Source: Phycisphaerales bacterium UBA1845 (GTDB lineage Bacteria > Planctomycetota > Phycisphaerae > UBA1845). Taken from it: a stretch of 42,774 nt of DNA. Shown one piece after another: positions 33,351 to 41,830 of this stretch. The DNA is taken from the NCBI GenBank assembly GCA_002338715.1, contig DDIR01000004.1, positions 1 through 42,774 on the forward strand. Direction: 5' to 3'. The notes beneath the pieces are model-generated. The model saw only the letters and a list, made by a program, of their open reading frames with translations, did no database searches and was not told where the DNA came from. Positions within the stretch are counted from its first letter, which is position 1. Each line of letters begins with the position of its first letter. A program made the position numbers and the translations under genes.

Positions 33351-33689
33351 ATGTCCGTTGAGAATTGGTCTGAAACCGTCCTGCTAGCCGAACTGAACGA
33401 TGACCCAGGATTCAGCGATGACCTGGGCGCCGTGATCGAACAGGTGCAAGCCAACAATCAACTGGATGTGGTGCTGAACTTCACCGGCGTCAATTACCTC
33501 AACTCATCGAACATCGCCAAGCTGTTGCGTTTGCGCAAGATTCAGATTTCAAACGGACGCCAGTTGCGACTTTGCGCCGTCAACACGCACGTGTGGGGCC
33601 TGTTTCTGGTGACCGGGCTGGATAAGGTGTTTACGTTCTTCGATGACGTTTCGATCGGTCTAGCCAGCATTCAACTCGACCAGAAGTAA
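33351..33689 (+). CDS. STAS-domain protein (anti-sigma factor antagonist type)
   Basis: 112-aa single-domain product from ATG 33351, with GGAG about eight bases upstream. The STAS pattern shows as QLDVVLNFTGVNYLNSSNIA, where the tandem Ser (NSSN) sits at the usual phosphorylation site, then KLLRLRKIQISNGRQLRLC and VTGLDKVFTFFDDVSIGLAS. Such proteins bind anti-sigma factors or kinases of the SpoIIAB/RsbW type; no kinase or sigma gene is near, so the partner is elsewhere. The frame is open to 33273, but the shorter form is normal for the family. Confidence 0.8.
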   Translation: MSVENWSETVLLAELNDDPGFSDDLGAVIEQVQANNQLDVVLNFTGVNYLNSSNIAKLLRLRKIQISNGRQLRLCAVNTHVWGLFLVTGLDKVFTFFDDVSIGLASIQLDQK

Positions 33690-33751
33690 ACGAACGCCGT
33701 TCAACATTCACGATTCGTCACCCAATCGCCAGCTTAGCGCATGAGTCCGAA

Positions 33752-33891
33752 CGTAGCCGCGCGCCAGCGTCGTCATTCCCGCGCAGGCGGGAATCCAGGG
33801 GCAAAACGAAGTCACTCCAGGTGGGTTCCGGCGCCCGTGCGGTGAGAAATGGACGAGCAAGACGCGACGCTTGGATTGAGTTCGCTATAAG
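33752..33891 (+). repeat. Dispersed 140-bp repeat, copy B
   Basis: Same length and orientation as copy A (13242-13381), about 80-90 percent identical by eye, with the palindromic core ATTCCC-N8-GGGAAT at 33775-33794. Upstream AGTCC-GAACGTAGC (from 33744) also matches copy C, so the repeat may extend a little further. No flanking inverted repeat found. Lies between the STAS and rpsU genes, just beyond the rpsU terminator. Confidence 0.85.
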
Positions 33892-33910
33892 ACACGCTCA
33901 ATGTGCGCGC

Positions 33911-33945
33911 AAAAAAACACGAACGATCTCAGACGATCGTCCGTG
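33911..33945 (-). terminator. Intrinsic terminator after rpsU
   Basis: On the minus strand an 11-base stem with one G-T pair (33935-33945 with 33918-33928) and a six-base loop is followed by seven T (33911-33917). It lies 35 bases after the rpsU stop. Confidence 0.88.
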
Positions 33946-33979
33946 CCGGTATTTTGCATATCAGAAACTCGCGGCGCGA

Positions 33980-34195
33980 TTAAGTGGTGCCGGGCACGCG
34001 ACGTGCTGACTTGCGTGATTGGCGGCGCTTGCGCTCAGACGGCTTCTCGTAGTAACTGGTGCGCTTGATGTCGCGCGTCAGACCTTCGCGTTGGCAAAGG
34101 CGCTTGAAACGTCGGAGCAATTGCTGAACTGACTCGTTACCGCGTGGCTTGACCTTAATCACGTTTGTCGTTCTTCCTTCAAAGTTAGTGCCCAT
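33980..34195 (-). CDS. rpsU: 30S ribosomal protein S21
   Basis: 71-aa basic protein, MGTNFEGRTTNVIKVKPRGN then ESVQQLLRRFKRLCQREGLT, RTSYYEKPSERKRR and a C-terminal Arg/Ser-rich end, matching S21 of the small ribosomal subunit. ATG 34195 gives the normal length; the frame is open to 34249 but that part is unlike S21. It has its own terminator, and a perfect TATAAT lies about 145 bases upstream. Confidence 0.9.
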   Translation of the reverse strand: MGTNFEGRTTNVIKVKPRGNESVQQLLRRFKRLCQREGLTRDIKRTSYYEKPSERKRRQSRKSARRVPGTT

Positions 34196-34340
34196 CCAAA
34201 GATAAGCACGAAATCCATTCAACCGGTTTGCCAAAATCTGGAAAACCAAGCCTACGATTCAATCGGAAAGGCGGTTATACCCCATCAAGAACAGATTTAC
34301 CACACCACCAATGCCCAGAAGGCCATCGCGAGCATAACCC

Positions 34341-34346
34341 ATTATA
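34341..34346 (-). promoter_or_regulatory. Possible -10 box for rpsU
   Basis: Reading the minus strand, a perfect TATAAT lies within an AT-rich run (34341-34352). No good -35 element is found 17 bases upstream. The site is between hslU and rpsU and upstream of rpsU; it suggests rpsU can be transcribed separately. Confidence 0.35.
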
Positions 34347-34419
34347 ATATATGACGTTACGCCTAATCTGCCCAACTCGCGAGGCCATGAACTCACTTGA
34401 CCGGCTGGCGAAAGTTGCA

Positions 34420-35784
34420 CTAATCCGCCCCGTCTTTGAGGCTGTGAAATCCAAATCGGCCCAATTCGGCGTTGCGGACGATCGCCTCCAGGCGTTCGCG
34501 GACGTACTGGGCATCGATCGTGACCGTCTCGCCCGAACGATCGGGGGCTTCAAACGACAACTCCTCCATCAGTCGCTCGCAGACTGTGTGGAGGCGACGG
34601 GCGCCGATATTCTGACCCCCACCATTCATCCGAATCGCGATGTCAGCCATCTCCGAAATGGCGTCGTCCGTAAACGAAATCGTCACGCCCTCGGTGCTCA
34701 TCAGCGCCACCTGCTGTTTAATCAGCGCCGATTCGGGTTCCGTCAAGATGCGGACAAAATCGTCGCGGTTGAGATCCTTCAACTCAACGCGAATCGGAAA
34801 GCGCCCCTGCATTTCGGGCAGCAGATCGTTTGGACTCGTCATGTGAAACGCACCAGCCGCGATGAACAGAATGTGATCGGTCTTAACCTGACCATGGCGC
34901 GTGCTAACCGTGCAGCCCTCAACGATCGGCAGCAGATCGCGCTGCACGCCCATGCGTGACACATCCGGCCCATACCCCGCGCTACCGACTTTGTCGATCT
35001 CGTCGATAAAGACAATGCCATTTGATTCCGTGCGGCGAAGTGCCAACTCGACGAGTTTGTCCTTATCGATCAACTTCTCGCACTGCTGCTCGAACACGAT
35101 GTTGCGCGCATCGCGAATCGGCAGGCGGCGGGTCGATGTTCGCGAAGGCATGATCCGCTCCATGATGCCCTGCATTTCCGACTCAAGTTGATCACCGCCC
35201 ATGGTGGCCATCATGCCGATGGGCATCATCTTCTGTTCGATGGTTAAATCGACATTGCGATCATCAAGCTTGCCGTCGCGCAGTTGTGCCCGCAGCTTTT
35301 CACGACTGCGATGACGTCTGTCGCCAACCTCATCAGACGTTTCGACATCGCCGAGAATGTCGCCAGCCCCCGGCATGAGCGCATCGAGCAGTTGTTCTTC
35401 GGTGAGGCGTTCGCCTTCGGTGCGGACGACTTCGGTTTGCTCGGCTTGCACCATGTGGATGGCGTTTTCAACGAGGTCGCGAATCATGCTTTCGACGTCG
35501 CGGCCATGGTATCCAACCTCGGTGTACTTGGTGGCTTCAACCTTGACCCAGGGCGCATTGACCAAGCCAGCCAACCGCCTGGCGATTTCGGTTTTACCGA
35601 CGCCGGTGGGTCCGATGAGGATGATGTTCTTGGGGCCAATCTCTTCGCGCAGTTTTTCCGGTAATTGCTGGCGTCGCCATCGGTTGCGAATCGCCACCGC
35701 GACGGCGCGTTTGGCGTCATCCTGACCGACGATGAAGCGGTCGAGGCTCTCTACGATTTGTTGGGGCGTAAGTGTGCTGCTCAT
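34420..35784 (-). CDS. hslU: HslU ATPase subunit of the HslUV (ClpYQ) protease
   Basis: AAA+ unfoldase that feeds proteins to the HslV peptidase. The 454-aa product has TPQQIVESLDRFIVGQDDAK, Walker A ILIGPTGVGKTEIARRLA, the pore-loop motif TKYTEVGYHGRDVESMIRDL, an intermediate (I) domain from about 110 to 240, Walker B GIVFIDEIDKVGS, sensor GAFHMTSPNDLLPEMQGRFP and the C-terminal IGARRLHTVCERLMEELSFE. hslV is normally just upstream but is absent here; upstream is non-coding then a divergent membrane gene. Confidence 0.95.
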   Translation of the reverse strand: MSSTLTPQQIVESLDRFIVGQDDAKRAVAVAIRNRWRRQQLPEKLREEIGPKNIILIGPTGVGKTEIARRLAGLVNAPWVKVEATKYTEVGYHGRDVESMIRDLVENAIHMVQAEQTEVVRTEGERLTEEQLLDALMPGAGDILGDVETSDEVGDRRHRSREKLRAQLRDGKLDDRNVDLTIEQKMMPIGMMATMGGDQLESEMQGIMERIMPSRTSTRRLPIRDARNIVFEQQCEKLIDKDKLVELALRRTESNGIVFIDEIDKVGSAGYGPDVSRMGVQRDLLPIVEGCTVSTRHGQVKTDHILFIAAGAFHMTSPNDLLPEMQGRFPIRVELKDLNRDDFVRILTEPESALIKQQVALMSTEGVTISFTDDAISEMADIAIRMNGGGQNIGARRLHTVCERLMEELSFEAPDRSGETVTIDAQYVRERLEAIVRNAELGRFGFHSLKDGAD

Positions 35785-36113
35785 TGCGATCTATTCGCCG
35801 CGGCTTACCTTGCCCGGCGTCTCCAATGTGTGATCGAGTAATTTCGTCAAAATGGCATGAAATCCGGTGCAGAGTCGGTGCAACGGGACATCACCCGCTA
35901 CGGTACAACATGGCAGGGTGCCCTGCAAATGCCTGCGTTGGCAAGCGTGCCCGGGGGAAGCGGCCAGACGATTGCGTGCGAATGGCGCTGGCCTACACTA
36001 CGGATGCATCGATTGATGCGATGTTGGCAGTTCTCGAACGTGTCGGCAACGGGCAGTTTCAAACCCGCCGAATAACCGAATCGCAGCACCTTATGCATCG
36101 GAGTTGGGCGCTC
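35785..36113. other. Intergenic region between hslU and the divergent membrane gene
   Basis: 329 bases with no convincing gene. The frame of the downstream membrane protein is open through it, but the codons give a Cys/Arg-rich sequence unlike the downstream part. An earlier ATG at 35982 is a possible alternative start of that gene. No promoter pair seen. Confidence 0.4.
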
Positions 36114-36614
36114 ATGGACAACGAAACCAGCAACACGGAAGTTGGCGAAAGGATACGGGCACTTCGGATCATCGTGGGACTGATGGCGCTTGGAATCGCG
36201 GCGTTCGCGGCGATGGCGCAGGTCGCTCCGATCAAGTCGGATGCGTCGATGGAGAAACTGATGACCATCGTCACTGCGGCGATGGGACTGTGCAGCCTGA
36301 TTGCCTTTGTCCCCATCCGCATGCTTATCATCTCGGGCGGGCGATCGAAAGTCGCAGCGAACGGAGCCGACTCGGCAAAGTCCGTGTCGATTCAAACGTA
36401 CTTCACGACGACGCTCATCGGATCGGCGATGGCAGAAGGCGTCGCGCTTCTGGGTATCGTCTCGTCGATGGTCACCGGGCAGAAACTATTGCTACTGGCC
36501 GCCGCGATCGGCGTCGTGGCGATCCTTATGCAGTTTCCGACGTCAAACGGTTTCGCCCGCTGCTACCAAGCCGTCGCCGGCAAACCGCTTCCATCTTCAG
36601 ATTGGCCGGAATAA
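36114..36614 (+). CDS. Four-helix membrane protein, unknown function
   Basis: 166-aa product from ATG 36114, with GGAG ten bases upstream. Four membrane helices: IIVGLMALGIAAFAAMAQVA, LMTIVTAAMGLCSLIAFVPI, SAMAEGVALLGIVSSMVTG and LLLLAAAIGVVAILMQFP; short loops and a Gly/Ser-rich stretch between the second and third. GVALLGIVSS faintly recalls ATP-synthase c-type helices but there is no other resemblance. Followed two bases later by a lipoprotein gene, so likely one transcript. Family not recognised. Confidence 0.65.
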   Translation: MDNETSNTEVGERIRALRIIVGLMALGIAAFAAMAQVAPIKSDASMEKLMTIVTAAMGLCSLIAFVPIRMLIISGGRSKVAANGADSAKSVSIQTYFTTTLIGSAMAEGVALLGIVSSMVTGQKLLLLAAAIGVVAILMQFPTSNGFARCYQAVAGKPLPSSDWPE

Positions 36615-36616
36615 AC

Positions 36617-37150
36617 ATGACCAGACAACACGCCATACTAGTGGTTGCAGTCATCGCATCGATGATGTCATGCCGAGAAGCCGGGTCTGCCGTCGTCTCT
36701 AAATCATCGTCGGAAGTGTCACAAACTGTCACTTCCAACGGGTCGGCACAGGCCGCCGACACAACCACCAACGGGTCAGCCGACCCGGTCACGTCGTCGG
36801 GGCTGGCTGAAAACACCGCGGCAATAGAAAAAGAATTGTCTCCCCCTCCCCCGCTGGATTTTCAACCGCCAGGTCAACCGGGCTTACAGAACGGTTGGGC
36901 ATCAATCGAGGAACGCACCGACCCCGCCCAGCGCGCCTGGATCGAGGGCAGCACGCTCAATGCCGAAAAAGTCGTGATCGAAACGAACAACGTCCGCCGC
37001 TTTGAATTGAACCTTGCGCACCTGGGCGTCGATTGGAGCGAACGCATCGCCCTGAAGATCGACGGTTCAACCAGCGAACTGACCAAGAAGCGTTGGCCCA
37101 GCATGATCCTCGAACGAACGCCAGCCGGCGCTTGGGTCGTCATCGATTAG
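36617..37150 (+). CDS. Predicted lipoprotein with Ser/Thr-rich linker
   Basis: 177-aa product starting MTRQHAILVVAVIASMMSCR: lipoprotein signal with lipobox ASMMSC (Cys19). A low-complexity Ser/Thr/Ala/Gly linker (about 25-75) leads to a folded C-terminal part with PPPLDFQPPGQPGLQNGWAS, AEKVVIETNNVRRFELNLAH and LKIDGSTSELTKKRWPSMIL. Starts two bases after the membrane-protein stop. Unknown function; the linker suggests a surface domain on a tether. Confidence 0.7.
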   Translation: MTRQHAILVVAVIASMMSCREAGSAVVSKSSSEVSQTVTSNGSAQAADTTTNGSADPVTSSGLAENTAAIEKELSPPPPLDFQPPGQPGLQNGWASIEERTDPAQRAWIEGSTLNAEKVVIETNNVRRFELNLAHLGVDWSERIALKIDGSTSELTKKRWPSMILERTPAGAWVVID

Positions 37151-37170
37151 TCGCTTAGCCGAGAATTCCC

Positions 37171-37833
37171 ATGACGTACGTGCCAATTCCCTATTCGATC
37201 GAACCGCGCGAGCCTGCCGACATGCTGCAGGATACGCAGGCGCTGCTCGCGAAAATGAAAACGCGGCGAAGCTGTCGCGAATTCTCCGACAAACCGGTAT
37301 CGAGGGAATTGATCGAATCGCTGATTGCCGTCGCCCACTCCGCCCCCAGCGGGGCGAACCGTCAGCCGTGGCACTTCGTCGCGGTTGATGATCCAGCAAT
37401 CAAAAAGGAAATCCGCATCGCGGCAGAGAAGGAAGAACGAGAAAGCTACACCAACCGAATGCCGCCGGCATGGCTTGCTGCATTGGAACCGCTCGGAACC
37501 GATGAACACAAACCGTTTCTCGAAATCGCCCCGTGGCTCGTCGTGATCTTTCAGGAAAACTGGATCATGGTCGATGGGCAGAAGCAACCCAACTACTACC
37601 CGGTCGAATCGGTCGGGTTGGCGGCTGGCATGTTCCTGACCGCGTGTCACTTAACCGGCTTGGCCACGCTCACCCACACGCCAAGTCCCATGAAATTCCT
37701 GCGCGAAATACTAAACCGCCCGGAGAGCGAAAAGCCGTTCCTGCTGATCCCGGTCGGCTACCCTGCCGCCAACTGCCAAGTCCCAAAGATCGAAAAGAAA
37801 CCAATCAATGAAGTGCTGCAATGGAACCGGTGA
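37171..37833 (+). CDS. Nitroreductase-family flavoprotein resembling iodotyrosine deiodinase
   Basis: 220-aa FMN protein. The nitroreductase start is clear: KTRRSCREFSDKPVSRELIE (Arg cluster for FMN), SAPSGANRQPWHFVAVDDP. Beyond that, it follows the iodotyrosine-deiodinase subgroup: AAEKEERESYTNRMPPAWLA, LGTDEHKPFLEIAPWLVVIF, YYPVESVGLAAGMFLTACHL, LATLTHTPSPMKFLREIL, LLIPVGYPAANCQVP. The Glu, Tyr and Lys that hold the substrate zwitterion in that enzyme seem present (ERESY and DEHKPFL). A reductive dehalogenase acting on a halotyrosine or related phenol is likely; true substrate unknown. Follows the lipoprotein by 20 bases. Confidence 0.85.
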   Translation: MTYVPIPYSIEPREPADMLQDTQALLAKMKTRRSCREFSDKPVSRELIESLIAVAHSAPSGANRQPWHFVAVDDPAIKKEIRIAAEKEERESYTNRMPPAWLAALEPLGTDEHKPFLEIAPWLVVIFQENWIMVDGQKQPNYYPVESVGLAAGMFLTACHLTGLATLTHTPSPMKFLREILNRPESEKPFLLIPVGYPAANCQVPKIEKKPINEVLQWNR

Positions 37834-37887
37834 TACCTTCGTGCGTCCAAGCACGGAGCAACCGATGCTGGTATTGGGAGATGTATC

Positions 37888-38595
37888 ATGGCGACTTCTT
37901 CGACATCGACTGCTTTCGTATTGATTGCTGCAACGACGGCTTTGGTTTTTCTTTCGAGCCCTGACGATCAAACCGTATCGGATTTCGATTCGTCTCTCAG
38001 TCAGGAAACAACGGAGGCCAACGATGACGCCGTGCCAACGCCAGGCGATTACGTGTCGGATCCATCATTCGATGACTTCTTCTCTGAATTTGAATTTGTC
38101 GGGACCATCAGCGCATTCTTTCCATTGAAGCTCGGTATGAGCCGGGAAAGGGTGTTGGAATTCTTTCCCGGAAGTGTGGAGATGCTGATACTGGTAAACC
38201 CGAGCACGCTTGCAGCGGGTTATGATGTATCGACGCGAAGCGGTAGGACTTATCTTGTTGCTTTCGATGGCGATGATTGCATTTGTTACGTATCGACTGG
38301 AGACGAAGACGCGGAGCTTTCAATCGGAATTAAGCCTGGATCGTCTTACGAATCGGTCAAGCAAGCATGTCCTCAAGCCGAGTTTCTCAGGTATCCTGGC
38401 TATGGAACGGCGGTTGAGATTTCTGAAACTGAATGGGCTGTTTTCTGCAATGAGGCTGAACCACCGCGACAGGGCAAACGCGTCGTAAGTTGGGTTGAGT
38501 TGAAGAATCCCGCAACAATCGAGTGGGCGTCACCTCGACACCAGAGATTAATTTACGCAACTGGCGAACCACTAAGATGCGGAATGGATGATTAG
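37888..38595 (+). CDS. Exported or membrane-anchored protein, unknown function
   Basis: 235-aa product from ATG 37888 with GGGAGATGTATC before it. One N-terminal hydrophobic stretch (STAFVLIAATTALVFLSS) suggests a signal or anchor, then an acidic Ser/Thr-rich linker. The rest has LKLGMSRERVLEFFPGSVEM and a second similar part LSIGIKPGSSYESVKQACPQ, possibly two related halves, each with a short helix that follows a strand. Base composition is a little more AT-rich than its neighbours. Family not recognised. Converges on the methyltransferase gene with 20 bases between. Confidence 0.65.
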   Translation: MATSSTSTAFVLIAATTALVFLSSPDDQTVSDFDSSLSQETTEANDDAVPTPGDYVSDPSFDDFFSEFEFVGTISAFFPLKLGMSRERVLEFFPGSVEMLILVNPSTLAAGYDVSTRSGRTYLVAFDGDDCICYVSTGDEDAELSIGIKPGSSYESVKQACPQAEFLRYPGYGTAVEISETEWAVFCNEAEPPRQGKRVVSWVELKNPATIEWASPRHQRLIYATGEPLRCGMDD

Positions 38596-38615
38596 GCATT
38601 GACTGGATACGTCAG

Positions 38616-39557
38616 TCATCCACCGTTCGGTCGGCGCATGACAACGCGCACGATTCGGCTGATGAGATCGTTGAGCGTGGTGCCTGGATAATTTTGCTGG
38701 GCGGGGTTTAGCAGTTTGGCGTCGACTCGTATCAAGTCTTCGGTGCGGGTGCGGGGAATGACGGCGAGTGTTTCGAAACCGGCTGACGTGGCGAACCCGT
38801 TGAGATCAGCGATGGTCATTCGATTCAGGCAGTTGTCGTAATAGCCAAGCGCCCGCTCGGTTTCGTTCGAGCGAAACTGCTGCACGTATCGTTCAATGTC
38901 GCTCCGGTCGAAGCGCACATGTCCCCACGGAATATCAAGCGTCACCAGAGAGTGGCCGCCATCGATGGCAAAGAATGGATTGTATTCGTGGTACGCGTAC
39001 CCACCTGGCCGAAGCACGCGATACATCTCGGCAAACGCCGCCCTTGGATCGCCAATGTGTTCGAGCGTTCGCCAACTGCACACGAGGTCGAACGATTGAT
39101 TGGGCAGGTTTGAGCAGGCGATGTTGTCTTCGCGCATTTCAGCAGCGCGGGGCTTCGGAATACTTTGACCGTTTTCGATGAGAAAGCGATCCGCGATTCT
39201 GCGCAGTCGTTCGCTATCACCTGTAAGCGCCAGATCGGTTCCAACAACCGAACGTGCACCGGCTGACGCGACGAACATCGGCTCGACAGCATCTCCGCAA
39301 CCGACAACGAGCGCATCATCCACATCGATTCGACCGCCAAACGCTGCCAACATCCGCGTTGCCAACTTCAGACGACTCGATACGCCGTCCATTTCTCTGA
39401 CGATTTCTGCATCACTCGGAGATGATGGCTGATCCTCAAGCATCTTCGACCAGCCGGGCTTAAGCTCATCGCGATGACCCGCTTTCAACTCGCAGGTGTT
39501 GCCCGATCGATCGCAGAACACAGCACCAGTGCTTTGTTCAATCATCTTGGTGGCCAT
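38616..39557 (-). CDS. SAM-dependent methyltransferase (class I)
   Basis: 313-aa product. A Cys pair and charged N terminus precede the Rossmann domain. SAM-binding ALVVGCGDAVEPMFVASAGA (first glycine motif) is followed by DLALTGDSERLRRIADRF, the NQSFDLVCSWRTLEHIGDPR motif and the post-motif AFAEMYRVLRPGGYAYHEYN. The region after that (HSLVTLDIPWGHVRFDRSDI) fits methyltransferases acting on small molecules or lipids. ATG 39557 is chosen because GGAG stands six bases before it; ATG 39569 and TTG 39587 are in frame. The substrate cannot be told. Confidence 0.75.
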   Translation of the reverse strand: MATKMIEQSTGAVFCDRSGNTCELKAGHRDELKPGWSKMLEDQPSSPSDAEIVREMDGVSSRLKLATRMLAAFGGRIDVDDALVVGCGDAVEPMFVASAGARSVVGTDLALTGDSERLRRIADRFLIENGQSIPKPRAAEMREDNIACSNLPNQSFDLVCSWRTLEHIGDPRAAFAEMYRVLRPGGYAYHEYNPFFAIDGGHSLVTLDIPWGHVRFDRSDIERYVQQFRSNETERALGYYDNCLNRMTIADLNGFATSAGFETLAVIPRTRTEDLIRVDAKLLNPAQQNYPGTTLNDLISRIVRVVMRRPNGG

Positions 39558-39721
39558 CTGGTTCTCCATCGCTCGAATCTGTATCAATTATGTCGGCAGA
39601 TTTGGCGCAATCGGGATAGCCAATGCCTGCGATCACGTGTTACATTGGGTTTTCGGGCCCGATGTCGCGGCGAATCGATTCTGGAATACGCTTGGCAACA
39701 AGACCGATAGGCAGACCGACG

Positions 39722-40513
39722 ATGAGCAAAAACGAATCCCCCTGGAAGTTGGCCCACCTCAATTACGCATGCGTTAAAGACCAACGGTTCGAGGTAGCCG
39801 TCCTGCCGCTCGGGTGCACCGAACCGCACAACCTTCATTTGCCCTATGGCACCGACACGCTCGAAGGCGACGCGATCGGGGAGGCCATCTGCCGCGTTGC
39901 ACATGACAAGGGCGCGCGGGTCGTGCTGCTTCCGACCATTCCTTACGGAACGACGAGCAACCAGCGCGGTCTGCCGCTGTCGATGAACGTCAACCCTTCC
40001 ACGCTGCATGCTGTCATCACCGATCTGGTTAACGCGCTCGACGTGTGCGGCATTCGCAAACTCCTTCTGCTCAACAGTCACGGCGGCAACGAATTGAAAC
40101 CGCTGATGCGCGAACTCTTCGGGCAGACGGGCGTCCGCATTTTTCTATGCGATTGGTTTCGGGCGCTGGGCGATGTTTACTCAGAGATTTTTGACGCGAA
40201 GGATGACCATGCCGGTGAAATGGAAACGTCGATCATGCTGGCGTGCTATCCCGAATTGGTCGGCAAGCATCCGGATGGAACGCTGACAGCCGACGACGGC
40301 GCCACCCGCCCCACGCGGTTCGATGCCGTCAACAGCGGCTGGGTGTCGATCACCCGCCCGTGGCAAGGGCTCACCACCAACACCGGTGCGGGCAATCCCC
40401 ATGCCGCAACAGCCGACAAGGGTCGCAAAGCCATCGACCTGCTCGCCAACCGCATCGGCCAATTCCTCGCGGAGCTTTCCGACAGCGAGATCGACGAGAA
40501 ATTCCCCTTCTGA
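39722..40513 (+). CDS. Creatininase-family amidohydrolase
   Basis: 263-aa product from ATG 39722 with the metal-binding pattern of the family: VLPLGCTEPHNLHLPYGTDT (Glu, His, Asp ligands), LLLLNSHGGNELKPLMRELF and the DDHAGEMETSIMLACYP motif. Members cleave cyclic amides or, as MftE, peptide ends; which applies here is unknown because no radical-SAM or creatine gene is near. The frame is open from 39623, but the preceding part lies upstream of the family's usual start. Confidence 0.85.
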   Translation: MSKNESPWKLAHLNYACVKDQRFEVAVLPLGCTEPHNLHLPYGTDTLEGDAIGEAICRVAHDKGARVVLLPTIPYGTTSNQRGLPLSMNVNPSTLHAVITDLVNALDVCGIRKLLLLNSHGGNELKPLMRELFGQTGVRIFLCDWFRALGDVYSEIFDAKDDHAGEMETSIMLACYPELVGKHPDGTLTADDGATRPTRFDAVNSGWVSITRPWQGLTTNTGAGNPHAATADKGRKAIDLLANRIGQFLAELSDSEIDEKFPF

Positions 40514-40525
40514 TCGGAAACGTCG

Positions 40526-41623
40526 TTACACAAAAGCTTCAGGATGTTTCGCGAAGCGGCGGGCGGTCTCTGATGAGATGCGGCCCGTCGATACGAGACC
40601 GTGCAGGCTGTCGTCGAGTCGGATCATGCCGTCAGCCCGTCCGGTTTGAATCGCCGATTCGATCGCTTCGAGCTTACCGAGGCGAATCCCGGCGCGGACC
40701 GGGTTGTTAACGATCATGGTTTCGAGCGCGAGGGCGCGACGACGTGTGGGATCGACATCGGGCAGCAAATGCTGGGCGATTACGAAGCGCAGGTTGTACG
40801 AAAGCTGCACGCGGATGTCATCCTGCGCGGAATGCGGAAACAGATCGACGAAGCGGCTGACCGCGCCCTTGGCGTCTTTCGTGTGCATCGTTGTCAAAAT
40901 CAGATGCCCAGTCTCTGCCGCCGACAGGGCCATGCGGGCTGTGTCGCGATCGCGAATCTCGCCGACGAGAATCACATCGGGGTCCTGCCGCAAACCATAC
41001 TTGAGCCCGTCGTAGAACGAATTGCAATCGACGCCGACTTCGCGCTGCGTGATGATCGTGTGATCGGTTCGTTCGTAGCGATACTCGATGGGGTCCTCAG
41101 CCGTGATGATGCGGTATCCGCCGCATTCGTTGAACATGTTGACCATCGCGGCTAGCGTCGTGGACTTTCCCGAACCGGTCACGCCCGTGACGATCACGAG
41201 TCCGTTGGTGAGTTCGACGATGCTTCGCGCGATGTGCTGCGGGAAGCCCATCCATTCAAACGTGGGCACGCGCTTGGGAATGAATCGAAAGCATCCGCAA
41301 ACGTTTCCGTCCGCGCGAAAGGCGTTCGCCCGGAAGCGATACTGCTCGTCGGGCACATCGGACGGAATCCCGACCGAGAAGTCCAGATTCGTGGATTCGC
41401 TAAACTGCTTGGCTTTGGCGTCCGGGACGACGGAGGCGATCATCTGGATCGAATCTTCGGGCGTCACGATGTCCCATGTCGTGGGGATCAGTCGGCCATG
41501 AAGTCGAAAAATCGGGCGATAACCGGGGACCAAATGCAGGTCGGACGCTTCGAGCTTGACCATTTCGGCCAGCAAAGTCCGCATGTTGTCCTGCATTTGC
41601 GTCGTAAAGTCTGGTGAGGTCAT
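40526..41623 (-). CDS. pilT: PilT-like twitching ATPase
   Basis: Retraction ATPase of type IV pili. 365-aa product from ATG 41623, GGGAG seven bases before it. N-terminal region LEASDLHLVPGYRPIFRLHG, Walker A IVTGVTGSGKSTTLAAMVN, Asp box TAEDPIEYRYER, Walker B DPDVILVGEIRDRDTARMAL and the C-terminal QLSYNLRFVIAQHLLPDVD. The AIRAG-type PilT motif is not evident at the end, so a PilU-like or general secretion retraction role is possible. No pilB or pilC is adjacent; the pseudopilin gene is 23 kb away. Confidence 0.88.
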   Translation of the reverse strand: MTSPDFTTQMQDNMRTLLAEMVKLEASDLHLVPGYRPIFRLHGRLIPTTWDIVTPEDSIQMIASVVPDAKAKQFSESTNLDFSVGIPSDVPDEQYRFRANAFRADGNVCGCFRFIPKRVPTFEWMGFPQHIARSIVELTNGLVIVTGVTGSGKSTTLAAMVNMFNECGGYRIITAEDPIEYRYERTDHTIITQREVGVDCNSFYDGLKYGLRQDPDVILVGEIRDRDTARMALSAAETGHLILTTMHTKDAKGAVSRFVDLFPHSAQDDIRVQLSYNLRFVIAQHLLPDVDPTRRRALALETMIVNNPVRAGIRLGKLEAIESAIQTGRADGMIRLDDSLHGLVSTGRISSETARRFAKHPEAFV

Positions 41624-41655
41624 GCTGCGTCTCCCGCGCACCGTGGCGCGTTATC

Positions 41656-41721
41656 ATCGTATCTGAAGTTGCCCAGCATCGTATATGGAGTTGCCCAAAA
41701 TCGTACATCGAGTTGCAACGT
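41656..41721. repeat. Three tandem 22-bp direct repeats in a divergent promoter region
   Basis: Copies at 41656-41677, 41678-41699 and 41700-41721 all begin ATCGTA and carry GAAGTTGC or GAGTTGC at the same place (third copy more divergent). The period of 22 bases is about two helical turns. They lie 33 bases before the PilT-like start and 110 before the sugar-transferase start, in the 207-base divergent gap. Candidate operator array. Too short and too few for CRISPR. Confidence 0.75.
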
Positions 41722-41830
41722 CGAGCCAAGTCAGTTGATATACGCCCCATGACGCGGACCGTTTCGGTCATTGCGCTGTCGTGCAATCGACCAGTCACCC
41801 GCATCCGTGCAGTGAGGCAGCAATCGATTT

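Noticed and set aside
38599..38618. Terminator between convergent genes ending at 38595 and 38616
   Set aside because: The TGACTG...CAGTCA stem is only six bases and has no T run on either side.
41656..41721. CRISPR array
   Set aside because: Repeats are 22 bases, directly abutting without spacers, only three copies, and no cas gene is near.
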